64,000 nucleotides of DNA from Molossus alvarezi. Taxonomy: Eukaryota; Chordata; Mammalia; Chiroptera; Molossidae. The stretch covers positions 16,328,501 to 16,392,500 of the forward strand of contig CM073886.1 of NCBI GenBank assembly GCA_037176705.1, given 5' to 3'. Shown here piece after piece: positions 1 through 12,958 of this stretch. How positions within the stretch are numbered: the stretch's first letter is position 1; every line of letters starts with the position of its first letter. The notes below the pieces were generated by a model that had not been told where the DNA came from, did no database searches, and saw only the letters and a program-made list of their open reading frames with translations. The position numbers and the translations under genes are program-made.

Positions 1-295
1 TGTTTAGAAGACTGAGGATCTTGGAGGGTACTACAAAAGGCACAGGGCCCAGGCTTTCCACCCTTCACGCAATTTTCCAGAGTATGTTACAGATATTACT
101 GCTAAGCAAAGGCAAAATAATCCAAGGTGATGGTGGTTAAATTTACATTGATTACTTCTAATTCTTTCAAGTATTAATATCTTTTAAGGTAGAAAAGGAT
201 TGAGTACTCCTTTCACGTGATGCAAAGCCAAAGCAAGCCACAGTAGCCATGGAGAAAGAAGAGGAAAGATGAAAAGATAAAAGAATAGAAGAGGA

Positions 296-544
296 GCCCT
301 GACCGGTTTGGCTCAGCGGTTAGAGCGTCGGCCTGCGTGTCCAACCGGGTTCGGTTCCCACTAAGGGAGCGTACCTAGGTTGCAGTTTGTCCCCGACCTA
401 GGTTGGTCATGCGGGTGGCAGCCACTCAATGTGTCCCTTTCACGTCGATGTTTTGCTCTCTCTCTCTCTTCCTCTCTCTCCCTTCCACTCTATCTGAATA
501 AAAAATGGAAAAATGTCCTTGGGTGAGGATAAAAAAAAAAAAGA
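296..544 (+). mobile_element. VES SINE
   Basis: The tRNA-derived head carries a pol III A box (TGGCTCAGCGGTTAGAGC) and B box (GGTTCGGTTCC), followed by a CT-rich body and terminal hairpin. TSD GAATAGAAGAGGA at 283-295 and 545-557. Confidence 0.95.
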
Positions 545-557
545 GAATAGAAGAGGA

Positions 558-1564
558 AAGGGAAAAAGACAAGAAAAAAGGGACAAAATGAGAAAAAAAT
601 CTTACAAAGATGAATTTTAATTTACATTGAAGCTCAGCTATAGCACAGAATACAGAATAGGTATCTAAGCTTTAAAAATAAGTCACTAAATGAACTAAGC
701 CTTTACCCCAAACCCTCTGCAGCGAGAGCTCTCCTGTTCCTCCTATATGGATTTCATCCACTAGAAAAGTGATGAAACAGAGGAAGCAATGGAGGAACAA
801 GGTAATGTCTATACAGGTAATGCAGGAATTCAGGGAAAGGAGAGGTAAAGATGGGACTGAACATGCAAAGAAAGCTTTAGAAAAGAGAGTCCACAATTAT
901 TTCTAGTAAAATTTAAAGGAGAAAGAAAGGTGACATTTCAGAGAATTTTGTTTCTCCTCTACAAGAGAGCAGGAAAACTGAACCAGTTCTTGAAACAGAC
1001 AGACTAGACTGTCAGCTTCACTGCCAGGGCAGGAGGAACAGCATATGGAGATGAGCCCCAGGAGGCAAGTGTGAGGATACAAACTCAGGGCTTCCTGTGG
1101 CCTCCTCCTAGCCAACCTCTTGGGCTTCAAGAAGAGGACCAAAGGGAATAAAGTAAGGTCCCACCTGCCTTATTTAATGCCATAAATCACAAACCATAAC
1201 ACATATTCAAAGACATATCAGTGTTTAGAACACATGTAGCTCTACTTCTAACCAAAAACTGAATTGTGTAAAGTCCTAACAAATATACTTAGTGCAGTAT
1301 TGGTCATCCCCATTGGTGAGAAGATGGAACACAGGTAAGACTTTGTGGACACCCAGAGCTATCTTAATACTCTATACATTCTGTAGCTCATTCCAAAAGA
1401 TAAAACTTAAAACACCTGGAACAGGAAAGTATGACACCGAAGTAAGGCAGTGGTGGCGATATCAAAAGTAAAAGTTATTTTACTATAAAAGACACTCATT
1501 ACTAACAAGGGAAAAAATTTTCCTTGTACATTTTTAAAAAAGGATACAAAAGGTATAATCCCCA

Positions 1565-1604
<40 letters not shown>

Positions 1605-3738
1605 ACACAACAAGGAAGAGCAAGCACCAAAGTATTTGATAGAGTTAACGCTCTAGAAATTATTTTTACTTTTCAATATTTTCTATAATATTCAATTCTC
1701 TATATAATGCGTTATTTTATCATAAGGAGAAAAGGTTGTTTTTTAAAGTCATTCTCTATTCAAACATTCTGATTGCTCGTAATGACAAGACAGCCCACTG
1801 TTTGACTGCACAGCTGTATTTAAAATACTAATTTAAGCCGTCTGTGAATAAAACTAGGTCGATCAAACTGATTATGACTGTTAGAGATTACTCCTGGGTG
1901 GTAATTTAAATCAAAGTCACCCTGGTTATAACACGGCTATAAGTTGTCACGCTTAGCTTTAATATATTATATACATGACCAGAAAAAAGCCTGAACGAGG
2001 CTCAGCCACTCAGACATCTACCACCACTATTTGTAAAGAAGGCTGGAAGGAGGGAAACATGAAGCAAACATAGTCAATCGCCAATCAGGATATAAAAAGG
2101 TGTATATTTCTCTAACAGCTTATATTTATCAACTTGGAAATTACATGGCTGACTTGGTACAATAAAGACTCTGTATTCTGGCTCACAGTTCAGGCAAGGG
2201 ATACCATTTCATTCAAATTTATCTGGCACCTAAACTTAGAGAGCAGGAGATCAGATCATGAGGGTTTATCAGAATGTGTTTAGTTTCCAGATAACAAGTT
2301 GCATTTATAATTGGAAAGTACCTATGTAAGCACAGACCTTCCCCTGCAAGGAGACAATCCAGCAGCTCTGACATTTGTCCAACTCTCACTAAAGGCTACC
2401 TGCCTCCTAGCTTTCTCTCAGCTTTTAGCAATGATGCTCACATCTTCGGGATAGTGGAAGTTGAAAAGGCTGTGAAAATAGTTGCGCTATCAACCATGAG
2501 GGTGGTGTTTATTAAGCATTTTCCAGCAGGGAGATACTATGGGGTGGTGGAGGCTCAAAGTATGCAGGGCCATGTCCTCCCTAGTCCAAGGTAAGAGACA
2601 CACATTACAAAGAAACCAGATGTGAGCTGTCAGCAGGTGGCACTGATACCAACTGCTAAATGCAGTCTGAAAAAGGGAGACAGGGGTCCTGGCCCAAAGG
2701 ACAGCTCAAGAGGTCAAACCTCAGCTGAGCCCTGAGAGGCAGGCTAAACACTAATAGTAACATTCATGGTGGTGGCTGCTGTTCTGTTTTCTATGAATGA
2801 GAACATGATAAAAACATCTTAGGAAGGGACCTGGGTATCTATTAGGCCTAGAGAAGTTATTCTTGCAGTTTTAAAGTCTATCTCTACTCAGATATCTGCA
2901 ACAATAGGACTTGATGGCCAGAAATCTGGCTCAGAGTTCACTGATAACTCTAAAGTATTACTTAAAATGAACATTGAGACTGGAGAGAGCAGAAGTAGAC
3001 TGATTATTAATGCTGCTGATCACTCATAAAAGGTAAGCACTGTCTCAGAAGAGCATCATTCACAACATCAACAGACAGGAAGGAAAGCTGCTATGATCTC
3101 TCCAATCAGATCCTGATAGACTTGATCTGAGAGTCACAGCATCTTTCAGCCACTCCCACCACTGCACACCTTTCCATCAATGAACCCACATGCAGCAGCA
3201 GCATACCTAGATGCAGCCACACCGACAACTGTAACTGCCAAGCAGACCAGCACCTCCTATTCCATAGTAAATCTCCAAGCAAAATGTGCAAGGTTGTTTA
3301 CAATGGAGAAAACATGCTCTTTACCCTCCCCTTGGTCTGTCCCTATCTCTATGCCCCAGTGTCATCCCCCCACCATTCTGTTCCCCTATCAATACGGTTG
3401 CTCACCACTGAGATCACACACCCTAGAAAGCCTGCACACAGGGCTGCTCGGACTTCCTGTTTCTGACTGAAATGGAATAGCACAAAGGAAAACACTTTGA
3501 AAACCACAAAGCACTGTGCAATCTTGAGGTGGCTTTGAGATCTCTTTCTAAAAATAAAGCACAAAAAAACCTCTATCATCAGACAGGATTCTCTAAAGTG
3601 AATAGATTTTCTACAATACTGAAAAAAGACAGGCATGCATTCTTACTGTAACAATTTACAAAGTCAATTCTAAGACAATATTTGAAGCTGGTATTTCCCA
3701 GTATTATCTATTTCTTGCCTTGTTCTACAAAGGAGTTT
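558..3738. other. Intron sequence, no gene recognised
   Basis: Mostly single-copy-looking AT-rich DNA with one CA repeat. Short open frames here show no domain or codon signature. Confidence 0.6.
1569..1610. repeat. (CA)n microsatellite
   Basis: About 20 CA units with one interruption. Confidence 0.95.
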
Positions 3739-3753
3739 TTAAAAGAAATTATT

Positions 3754-4006
3754 ATTATTATTTTTTTATCTTCCCCCGAGGACATTTTTCCATTTTTTTG
3801 TACAGATAGAGTGGGAGGGAGAGAGAGGAAGAGAGATAGAGGGAAACATCGACGTGAAAGGGACACATCGAGTGGCTGCCACCCGCACGACCAACCAGGG
3901 CCGGGGACAAACTGCAACCGAGGTACATGCCCTTAGCGGGAACCGAACCCGGGTCTCTCCGGACCGCAGGTGGACGCTCTAACCGCTGAGCCAAACCGGC
4001 CAGGGC
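3754..4006 (-). mobile_element. VES SINE
   Basis: Full length; TSD AAAAGAAATTATT (from 3,741 and 4,007). Confidence 0.95.
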
Positions 4007-4016
4007 AAAAGAAATT

Positions 4017-4192
4017 ATTTTTAATTTATTGATTTTAGAGAGAGAGTGGGAGACAGAGAAACATCAATTTGTTGTTGCACTTAGTTATAAATTCATTGGT
4101 TGATTCTTGTATGTGCCCTGACCAGGGATCAAACCTGAAACCTTGGCATATCGGGCAGATGCTTTAACCAACTGAACTGCCAAGCTAGGGCT
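4017..4192 (-). mobile_element. Older tRNA-SINE (VES-related)
   Basis: Diverged head and B box (CCCTGACCAGGGATCAAACC in reverse) next to the copy at 3,754. Confidence 0.7.
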
Positions 4193-4706
4193 AGAACAGA
4201 TTTAAGATTACTTGTTTTCCAGTTCATTCCTCATACATTTAGCAAAGAAACAAAATGAATAATATGGCTCACTGAGGACACGAAGTTTCCACTTGGTAAA
4301 TAACAAAGCAACCACTGCAATAATGTTATTTCAGACCATGTGGCACTATTTTTCAAAGGCCACAAACCAAAGTACCATATGCTTACCCTAAAATATATAA
4401 TAATATGCACAGGTGTAGATATACAGAACTACTGCCTTGAATTATCATCCACTGATAACTATACAATCCACTGCACCTCCTGAGTAGAAAATGTCAACAA
4501 CGTTGAATTTATAGCTCTGATCAGGTACTATTTAGAGCAGTCTGGACACCTGCCTCATTATAACATTCAGGAAAGGTGCTTAATTCCTCAGCAGACAACA
4601 TAAAAAGGGAGGGGGATTTTTGGAGAAGGAATTTTACCGAAAATCAAAGATGATCAAAGATGCTTAGGAAAAACTCCATTTGTGAGTCAGTACATCTTTA
4701 TTTTTA

Positions 4707-4956
4707 TTATTTTTTATCCTCACCCGAGGACTTGTTTTTTTGCATTCATCTTTAGATAGAGCAGGAGGGAGAGAGGGAAGAAGAGAGAGAGAGAAACATC
4801 TATGTGAGAGAGACACACCAAGTGGTTGCCACCCACACGACCCCAACTGGGGCCAGGGACAAACTGCAAGTGAGGTACATGCCCTTAGTGGGAACTGAAT
4901 CCGGGACTCTGGTCTGTGGGCCGACGCTCTAACCGCTGAGCCAAACTGGCCAGGGC
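4707..4956 (-). mobile_element. VES SINE
   Basis: Perfect 18 bp TSD AGTACATCTTTATTTTTA at 4,689-4,706 and 4,957-4,974. Confidence 0.95.
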
Positions 4957-5083
4957 AGTACATCTTTATTTTTAAAATTAACTAAGATATAACTGTTTCT
5001 GAGATTCAGTCACACTCACTATTTGAACCTCTTGTAAGATGCAAACTTTTCAGAGTTCATGTGTATCTTCAAAAGTATGCACA

Positions 5084-5337
5084 GCCCTGGCCGGTTTGGC
5101 TCAGAGGTTAGTGTCGGCCTACTGACCAAAGCATCATGGATTTGATTCCCGGTCAAGGGCATGTACCTGGGTTGCGGGTTCGATTCCCAGCCCCGGTTGG
5201 GGTCGTGCGGGAGTCAGCCAATCGATGTCTTTCTCTCTCTCTATCTCTCTCTCCTTCTCTCCTTCCCTCCCTTCCACTCCATCTAAAAAAATCAAAGGAA
5301 AAATATCCTCGGGTAAGGATTAACTAAAAAAAAAAAA
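5084..5337 (+). mobile_element. VES SINE
   Basis: TSD AAAAGTATGCACA at 5,071-5,083 and 5,338-5,350. Confidence 0.94.
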
Positions 5338-5410
5338 AAAAGTATGCACAAACGATAGAGAACAACTGTAATAGAAAAAACATATAGGAATTTAAGAAGT
5401 CATATGAATA

Positions 5411-5587
5411 GCCCTGGCTGGGTGGCTCAGTTAGCTGGAGTGTCGTCCTGTACACCAAAGGGTTGCAGGTTCACTTCCTGGTCAGGGCACATTCTTGGTC
5501 AGGTTGTGGGTTTCATCCCCAGATGGGGCACATATGGGAGGCAATTAATTGATATTTCTCTCTCTCTCTCAAATCATTAAAAACATA
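5411..5587 (+). mobile_element. VES SINE, older subfamily
   Basis: Head GGGTGGCTCAGTTAGCTGG, no terminal hairpin; TSD AAGTCATATGAATA at 5,397 and 5,588. Confidence 0.88.
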
Positions 5588-5739
5588 AAGTCATATGAAT
5601 AGAAATTATAAATAAATGAATCAAGTCTATATGTATTTATTTTAATACCACATTAAAAAAAAGCAAGATAGATGTTATCATGTATAAGACAGATTTTTAA
5701 TCTATTAAATTTAATTTCATTCATTTAAAAAAAACTATG

Positions 5740-6398
5740 AAGAGACAAATCTCCCATGCAGAAGCACACCAAATGAATTATGTAGCCACTTCACTACAGG
5801 AAGTAGAGCACAATCCCCATCCTCTAAGTGTGGGCTATGCATAGCGACTTCCTTCCAAAGAGGACAGGACAGAAGGTGGAAGAAAGAGGAATGTTACAGT
5901 GGAGACACCAGACAGATACTACCTCAGCCAGGTGATCAAGGGCAACATCAACTACAGTGATAAGTCATGCTGGTAGTATGCACCCTTAATATGATACAAT
6001 AAAAATTACATTTCATGATCTTCCTTCCATATCTTCATTAGCCTCAGTCTTATCATGTGAAAAACATCAGATAGATACCAATAGAGGGGCATCCTAATGA
6101 TACCTGACCAGTACTCCTCAAAACTGTCAAGGTCAGTAAAAACATGCAAAGTCTGAGAAAACATCGTAGACAAGAAGAACCTAAGGCAACATAACAATCA
6201 AACATAATGTGGTATCCTGGATGGGATTCTAAAACAGAGTGGACATTAGGAGAAAATTAAGGAAATCTATATGGATTTCAGTTAATAATAAAGTATTAAT
6301 TGTGACAAATGTAATAATAGAGATAACTATGTGAGGACCCTCTATAATATCTTTCAATTTTTCTGTAAATCTAAGATGGTTTTAAAAAATAAAAGTCC
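5740..6398 (+). mobile_element. Old L1M-like 3' end
   Basis: The right part (TAATAATAGAGATAACT, CAATTTTTCTGTAAATC, ending in AAAAATAAAAG) resembles an L1M 3' terminus. The left limit is arbitrary. Confidence 0.45.
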
Positions 6399-6620
6399 GC
6401 CCTGGCCGTTTTGGCTCAGTGATTAGAGCATCAGCCCACGGACCAATGAGCCTCAGGTTAAATTTCAGTCAAGGGCACGTACCTCAGTTGTGGTTTGTCC
6501 CCAGCCCTGGTTAGGTCATGCAGGAAGCAATCAGTCAAGGTGTCTCTCTCACCCCCACCCCACTCTATCTGATGATAAACAGAAAAATATCCTCAGGTGA
6601 GGATTAAATAAATAAATAAA
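6399..6620 (+). mobile_element. VES SINE
   Basis: Diverged copy ending in (AAAT)n. Confidence 0.88.
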
Positions 6621-6649
6621 AGCCTACTTTTAAAATGGGAAAAAACCAG

Positions 6650-6845
6650 CCCAGCCAATGTGGGTCAGTGGATTGAGTGTCCTCCCATGTACTGAGAGGT
6701 CCCAGTTCTATTCTCAGTCAGGGCACATGCCCAGGTTGCAGACTTGAATCCCAGTAGGGGGCGTGCAGGCAGCAGCCAACTGATGCTTCTCTCTCACACC
6801 GATGTTTCTCTCTCTCCCTAAAAAAAATCAACAAAAACATATTTA
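6650..6845 (+). mobile_element. VES SINE, CCAGCC-type subfamily
   Basis: Begins CCCAGCCAATGTGGGTCAGT; lacks the terminal hairpin. Confidence 0.85.
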
Positions 6846-6849
6846 ATAA

Positions 6850-7860
6850 AAAAGAATGTTAGGTTTAGCACTTCCCAACTTTGTACACTGAATAAAGGAA
6901 GTAACAGAGATAACTTTTAAAGTGTGACATATCTAACCCAAAGGACACCAAGACAGACAGACATCTCCCAGAGCCTGAAGAGCACAGCCACAGAACCAGC
7001 TCCTCCCAGAGCTGTTAGAAAAGCATACACATCGCCCCACCCCAAATCATAATTTGCATCTTAAAAAGAACGCTAGGTGAGTTATTCAAGTTTAGGAGAC
7101 ACTGCCTTAATCTATGCTAAAGTCTGAAAGATAGGTTAATGGCTGGGTTTCAAAATGATTCCTAAAATGTTTGTACTGAAGGAAAAGCACACAAGAGGAA
7201 TATAAACAGCAGAGACTTCAGACAGACCCTGGGTTGTAAATACTGGGCAGTTATCTCCCAATGTGACCCTACACAAACTATTTGATTTCTGAGCACCAAA
7301 CTTTTCGCTGATTGAGTGAAAAGTCACCTACAGGATGACTTTAAAGTTTAGGTACAATGAACGATGTTTCCAAATTTCCTCGTTATCTGGCTGTCCCCTG
7401 ACACTCAAGGGGAAGCCTGTTCCTTCTGCCCACCTCTGAGGCTGGCATGTTTGCCATGGTGGGAGCTGGCCTGAGGATCCAACTCTCAGGTTCAGACTCC
7501 CTACCCCTGGAAATTATATTTGTTTGTTCAGATCAGACAAGTTTACCCACCAAGGAAACCACAGGCAACAAATAACAAAATGCAGAGATCCACAGGCAAC
7601 AGTTTGAAAATCGACTTACGAGAACCTGTGGAATTGTGCACTGAACAGATTTCAGAGAAGGCACAGTGCTGGAAACATAGAAGTTCTGACCAGTCAGAGG
7701 TTCAAGATCTTCCTGAACATCCCAGGAACTGAATTGAGACCCCGAAAAAGACCATGTCTAAGAAGCAAGGCTCCTCAAGACATGCCTCAAGTATGTTTAA
7801 AAACAAACCTTAAAAGGATCAAACTGATCTGAGTTAAAAGTCTGCCAAAATTCTGTAAAA
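6850..7860. other. Intron sequence, nothing recognised
   Basis: No repeat family or coding pattern that I can name. Confidence 0.55.
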
Positions 7861-8117
7861 GCCCTGGCCAGTTTGGCTCAGCGGTAGAGTGTTGGCCTGC
7901 GGACAGGAGAGTCCTGGGTTTGGTTCCCACTAAGGGCACATACCTGCGTTGCAGTTTGTCCCCGGCCCTGGTTGGGGTTGCGCGGGTGGTGGCTACTCAA
8001 TGTTTCTCTCTCACATCGATGTTTCTCTCTCTCTCTTCCCCCCCTCTCCCTCCTGCTCTATCTGAGGATAAATGCAAAAATGTCCTCAGGTAAGGATAAA
8101 AAAACAAAACAAAAACA
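7861..8117 (+). mobile_element. VES SINE
   Basis: Full length with terminal hairpin; imperfect flanking CTGTAAA repeats. Confidence 0.92.
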
Positions 8118-9495
8118 ACTCTGTAAAGGGAGACAAACAAAACTCATATTCAACAACATACCCACAATGTTCACTACACAGTCAAAAATTGCTGAACATA
8201 CAAGAGGAGGGAAAATGTGACCTATAACTAGGAATTATATATTTAAACAAATGACCAACCAAATGAAACAAACACTGAGATGACAGAGATGTTAAGAATT
8301 AGCCTTCAAAAGGAGGTCAGGAAAGAAACAAAACATAGAAGGGACAAATAGAAAACAAGTAGCAAGATGGAAGATCTAAATCCATCTATACCAACATTCA
8401 ATGTAAATAAATTAAAAGACTAAGATTGTATCAGGGGATCACTGTGTAAAGGACATGATTGTCTAACCACTATGCAGCACACCTGAAACTAATACAAAAT
8501 TTTTAATACAGACTATAATTGAAAAACAGAATTAAAGAAAAAGTTAAAATTGTCAGAATTAAGTCAGTTCCAATTATATGCTCTTTACAAAAGAGACACT
8601 TTAATTAAAATATAAAAAGACACAGGCAAGAGGATACAAAAGATATATTTGCAAATATTAATCATTAAAAAGAAGTGGCTAGGCTAATGAGACAAAGTAG
8701 GTTTCAAGACAAAGAATATTGATAGAAACAAAGAGGAACACGTAAAATGAAAAAAAGGTTCAATTCATCAGGAAGACTTAACCCAAAATGTATATTCACC
8801 TAATGAAAGGGTCTTCAAGCCACATGAAATAAGTAGTCAGATTTCATTCTGACTAAAGGAAAAATCAAGAAATCTATAATTATAGTTGGATATTTTAATA
8901 CTCCTCTCTCAGTAACTGACTGATAAAAGAGACAAAGTAAGGAAGGACATAACTGATTTGAACACAATCAACCAACTTACTCTGACATTCACAAAATATA
9001 CCCTACAACTGGAGGAGGTACATTCTTGTTTAGCATATGTAAAATAGTCATCAAGACAGACCATGTGCTGGGCCATAAAACAAGTTTCAATAAACTTCAA
9101 AGGATAAAAATCATACTGAGCATGTTCTCTGATCACAATGGAATTAGAAATCCATAATAAAATATTTGCAAAATTCTCAAATATTTGAAAATAAGCAACA
9201 TACTTCTATAGAAAAACACAAATCAAAGAAATCATAATATATAAAAATATTCTGAACTAAATAATGAAACCAAAACACATCAACATTTATGTGATACAGT
9301 ATAGAACAATATTTAGTGTGAAATTTATTGCTCAAATGTTAATACTGGTGAAGTCTAAAATCAATGATTGAAAGTGCCTACCCCAAGAGGCTAGGAAGAG
9401 CAAAGAAAACCCAAAGTAAATAGAAGAAAATAAAAACAGAATAGATGAAATATAACACAAGAGAAAATTGGCAAATCTAAAAATTGTTGTTTGAG

Positions 9496-9705
9496 CCCAG
9501 CCAGTGTGACTCAGTGGATTGAGCATAGTACCATGGAGTGAGAGGTTCCAATTCAATTCCTGGTCAGGACACATGCCTGGGTTGCGGGCTCAATCCCTAG
9601 TAGGGGGTGTGCAGGAGGCTGCTGATGAATGTTTCTCTCTCACATCCATGTTTCTCTCTCTCCCTTTCCCTCTCTCTAAAAAACCAATTAAAAAAAAAAA
9701 AAAGA
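9496..9705 (+). mobile_element. VES SINE, CCAGCC-type
   Basis: Inserted in L1; flanked by GTTGTTTGA on both sides. Confidence 0.88.
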
Positions 9706-9805
9706 TGGTTGTTTGAAAATATCAATAAAGTTGACAAAGCCCTACCTAGGTTGATCAGGGAAAAACAATAAAGATAAACACAAACCATCAATATCAAACT
9801 GAAAT

Positions 9806-9820
9806 GGGGGGGGGGGGGCA
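9806..9820. repeat. Poly-G run
   Basis: Twelve or more consecutive G. Confidence 0.85.
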
Positions 9821-9860
9821 TTACATTATTACAGACTCTACAGGCATTAAAAAGAAAAGA

Positions 9861-10092
9861 GCCCTGGCCGGTTTGGTTCAGCATTTAGAGCGTTGGCCTG
9901 TGGACTGGAGAGTCCCAGGTTAGGTTCCCGCTAAGGGCACGTACCTCGGTTGCAGTTTGTCCCTGGCCCCGGCTGGGGTTGTGTGGGTGGCAACCACTCG
10001 ATGTGTCTCTCTCACATCGATGTTTCTCTCTCTCTTCTGCTCTATCAGAAGATAAATGCAAAAATGTCCTCTGGTGAGGATTAAAAAAAAAA
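9861..10092 (+). mobile_element. VES SINE
   Basis: Inserted in L1; complete head and hairpin tail. Confidence 0.92.
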
Positions 10093-10800
10093 GGAAGTTA
10101 GGGAGCTATTGTATTAAGAACATCTTTATGCCAGATAAACACAAATTACCAAAATTAACATAAGAAATAAAATATTTAAATTGCCTATATCTATTAAACA
10201 AATTGAATCATTATTAAAACCTTCCCACAAGGAAAATTCCAGACCCAGGAGGTTTCACTAGAAAATTTTATCAAACATTTAAGGCATAAATACTACTAAC
10301 TTTAGACAAACTCTCTCAGAAAAGAAGGGAAGAGGGAATAATTCCCAAATTATTTTATGAAGTCAGTATATTCTTGATACCAAAACTAAATGACACTGCA
10401 AGAAAAAAAAATACAGACCCAAATCCCTCATGAATACAGATGAATACATCATGAACAATATTTTAATAAATCAAATCCAGTAATATATAAAAAGGGTAAT
10501 ACATTATGATCAAGAGGGGTTAACCCCGGGATGTAAAGTGGTCAACCTTCAGAAAAATGTACTTCACATTACGAGAATAAAGAAAATCCCTAAGATCATC
10601 TCATTAGATGCAGAAAAAGTATTTGACAAAATTTAGCAAGCATTTATAATCAAAAGACTCAGCAAACTAGGAACAGTATGGGCTTTCCTCAACCTGATGA
10701 AGAATATCTTTAAAATCCTATAACTAACACCATACATAATAATAACAACTGAATACATTCTTCCACAGATCAAGAATGAGATAAGGGATGTATGCTCTCA

Positions 10801-11064
10801 TGATTTTTATTATTATTTTTTTGTCAATCTTCCCTGAGGATATTTTTCCATTGATTTTTAGAGAGAGTAGAAGGGAGGAAGGGGAGGGGGGGAGAGAGAG
10901 AAACATGGATATGAGAGAGACACATGTATTAGTTGCCTCCCACACATGCCCTGATTGGGGTCAGGGATCAAACCTGCAACCTAGGTACATGCATTTAATC
11001 GAATCAAACCCCAACCCTTCAGTGTGCGGGCCAATGCTCTAACCACGGAGCCACTGGCCAGGGC
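10801..11064 (-). mobile_element. VES SINE
   Basis: Inserted in L1; reverse head ends CACTGGCCAGGGC. Confidence 0.9.
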
Positions 11065-11186
11065 TCACTACTCTTATTAAATATTGTACTAGAGATCTTA
11101 GACAGAGCAGTTAAGCCGGAAAAATTAAAGGCATGCAGATTAGAAAAGGAGAAGTAAAACTATCTCTATTCAAAGACGACATGACT

Positions 11187-11370
11187 GACCCTGGCCTGGT
11201 GGCTCAGTTCACTGGATATCATCTGTACACCAAAAGGTGGCAGGTTCAATTCCCATCAGGGTACATACAGGAGGCAACCGATCAATGGTTTCTCAAAAAG
11301 ATGTTTCTTTCTCTCTCTGTCTCTGTCTCCCTCCTCCTCCCTCCAAAATCAATAAAATAAAATAAAAAGA
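11187..11370 (+). mobile_element. VES SINE, older subfamily
   Basis: Inserted in L1; flanked by imperfect ACRACATGAC. Confidence 0.8.
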
Positions 11371-11599
11371 CAACATGACCTGGGAAATTCTAAGGCATCT
11401 ACCAAATGACTAACAGAACTATATCATAGGATATAATGTTAATACAAAAAAATAAATTGTTTCTCCTTATTAGCAAAAAACAAGTCAAACAATGATACAA
11501 AATCTAGAAATTAAATTAAACAGAAATGAAAATGAGAAACTAAGAAACCTGATTTTAATGCTTACTATATAACACTAAAGAAATGGACAGATATAGATA

Positions 11600-11821
11600 G
11601 CCCTGGCCAGTTTGGCTCAGCAGTTAGAGAGTCAGCCCGAGGACCAAAGGGTTACTTGTTCGATTCCCAGTTCTATCCCCAACATGATCAGGGTCATGTG
11701 GGAGGCAACCAATTGATGTCTCTCTCACATCGATGGTATACTCTCCCCTCCCCCTCTCCTTTCTACTCTCTCTAAAAATCAATAGAAAAATATCCTTGGG
11801 TGAAGATTAACAACAACAAAA
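11600..11821 (+). mobile_element. VES SINE
   Basis: Complete head; tail AAGATTAACAACAACAAAA. Confidence 0.88.
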
Positions 11822-11844
11822 CATGAACAGAACTGAATAGACTA

Positions 11845-12100
11845 GAAGAGGGGTGACAAACTTTTTTTTCTATAAAAGGCCAGTTAGTAAATATTTTAGT
11901 CTTAGCAGGCAACCTGTTTCCCATCCCTCATTCTTTTATCTGTTAGTTTATTTTAAACCAACCCTTTAAAACTATAAAAAGCACCTGGCCGAATAGCTCA
12001 GTTGGTTGGAGCGTTGTCCCAATATGTTAAGGTTGTGGGTTCAATCCCCCAGTCAGGGCATGTTTAAGAATCAGCCGATGAACAGATAAATAAGTGGAAC

Positions 12101-12143
<43 letters not shown>

Positions 12144-12290
12144 TCCCTCCCTCCTTCTCTAAAAATCAATTTAAAAAAATTTAAAAATACTATAAAAACC
12201 ATTCTTAGGTTTATGGGCCATAAACAATAGTCAACAAGCCAGATCTGATCAATGGGCTACACAGCTTGCTGATTCCTACATTAGAGTCCA
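11845..12290. mobile_element. hAT-Charlie-like remnant, split by VES
   Basis: The left part has GGTGACAAACTTTT, AAGGCCAGTTAGTAAATATT and TTTTAGTCTTAG; the right part has GGGCCATA, CAGATCTGATC and GGGCTAC. Both are typical of an old Charlie-type DNA transposon. A VES SINE (11,981-12,188) separates them. Confidence 0.6.
11981..12188 (+). mobile_element. VES SINE inside a hAT remnant
   Basis: Long CT run (12,102-12,143); TSD ACTATAAAAA at 11,971-11,980 and 12,189-12,198. Confidence 0.9.
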
Positions 12291-12504
12291 GAAACAGACT
12301 TCTCCTTATCTGGTCAAATCCATTACTAGCTATGTATTCCTAGTTATGAAATGAAAATTTGTATGTCCACACAAAGACTTGTATAAAATGTTCACAGAAA
12401 CTTTATTCTTAATAGCTCCAAACTAGAAATCACCACAATGTCCATGAATAGGAGACTGAATGAACAAATCATGGCATATTCACACAATAAAATATTATTT
12501 AGCA

Positions 12505-12712
12505 TCTGGCTGGTGTGGCTCAGTGATTGAGCATCAACCCATGCACCAAGAGGTTGCTGGTTTGATTCTTGGTCAGGATGCATGCCCAGGTTGTAAGCAT
12601 GATCCCCAGTGAGGAGCATGTAGGAGGCAGCCGATCGATGTTATCTCTCAAGGATGTTTCTCTCTCTCACTTCCACCCTCTCTAAAATCAATAAAGAAAA
12701 AAATAAATTAAA
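12505..12712 (+). mobile_element. VES SINE, GGTGTGG-type
   Basis: Inserted in L1 3' UTR; TATTTAGCA occurs on both sides. Confidence 0.87.
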
Positions 12713-12748
12713 AAGCAACAACACTATTTAGCAATAAAAAGAACTAAT

Positions 12749-12958
12749 GCCCTGGTCAGGTGGCTCAGCTGGTTGGTGCATCGTCTCATACACCTAAAGG
12801 TTGTGGGTTTGATTCCCGGTGAGGGCACATACCTAGATTGTGGGTTTGATCCCCAGTCAGGGTGCATAAGGGAGGCAACCAATCGATGTTTTTCTCTCTC
12901 TCTGTCCCTTTCTAAAAGAAATAAAAATATATCCTTGGGTGAAGATTAAAAAAACAAA
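12749..12958 (+). mobile_element. VES SINE, older subfamily
   Basis: Head CAGGTGGCTCAGCTGGTTGG with the later tail. Confidence 0.87.

Noticed and set aside
296..370. tRNA gene-like A and B boxes
   Set aside because: They are the promoter parts of VES SINEs; the anticodon and acceptor arms are not those of a functional tRNA.
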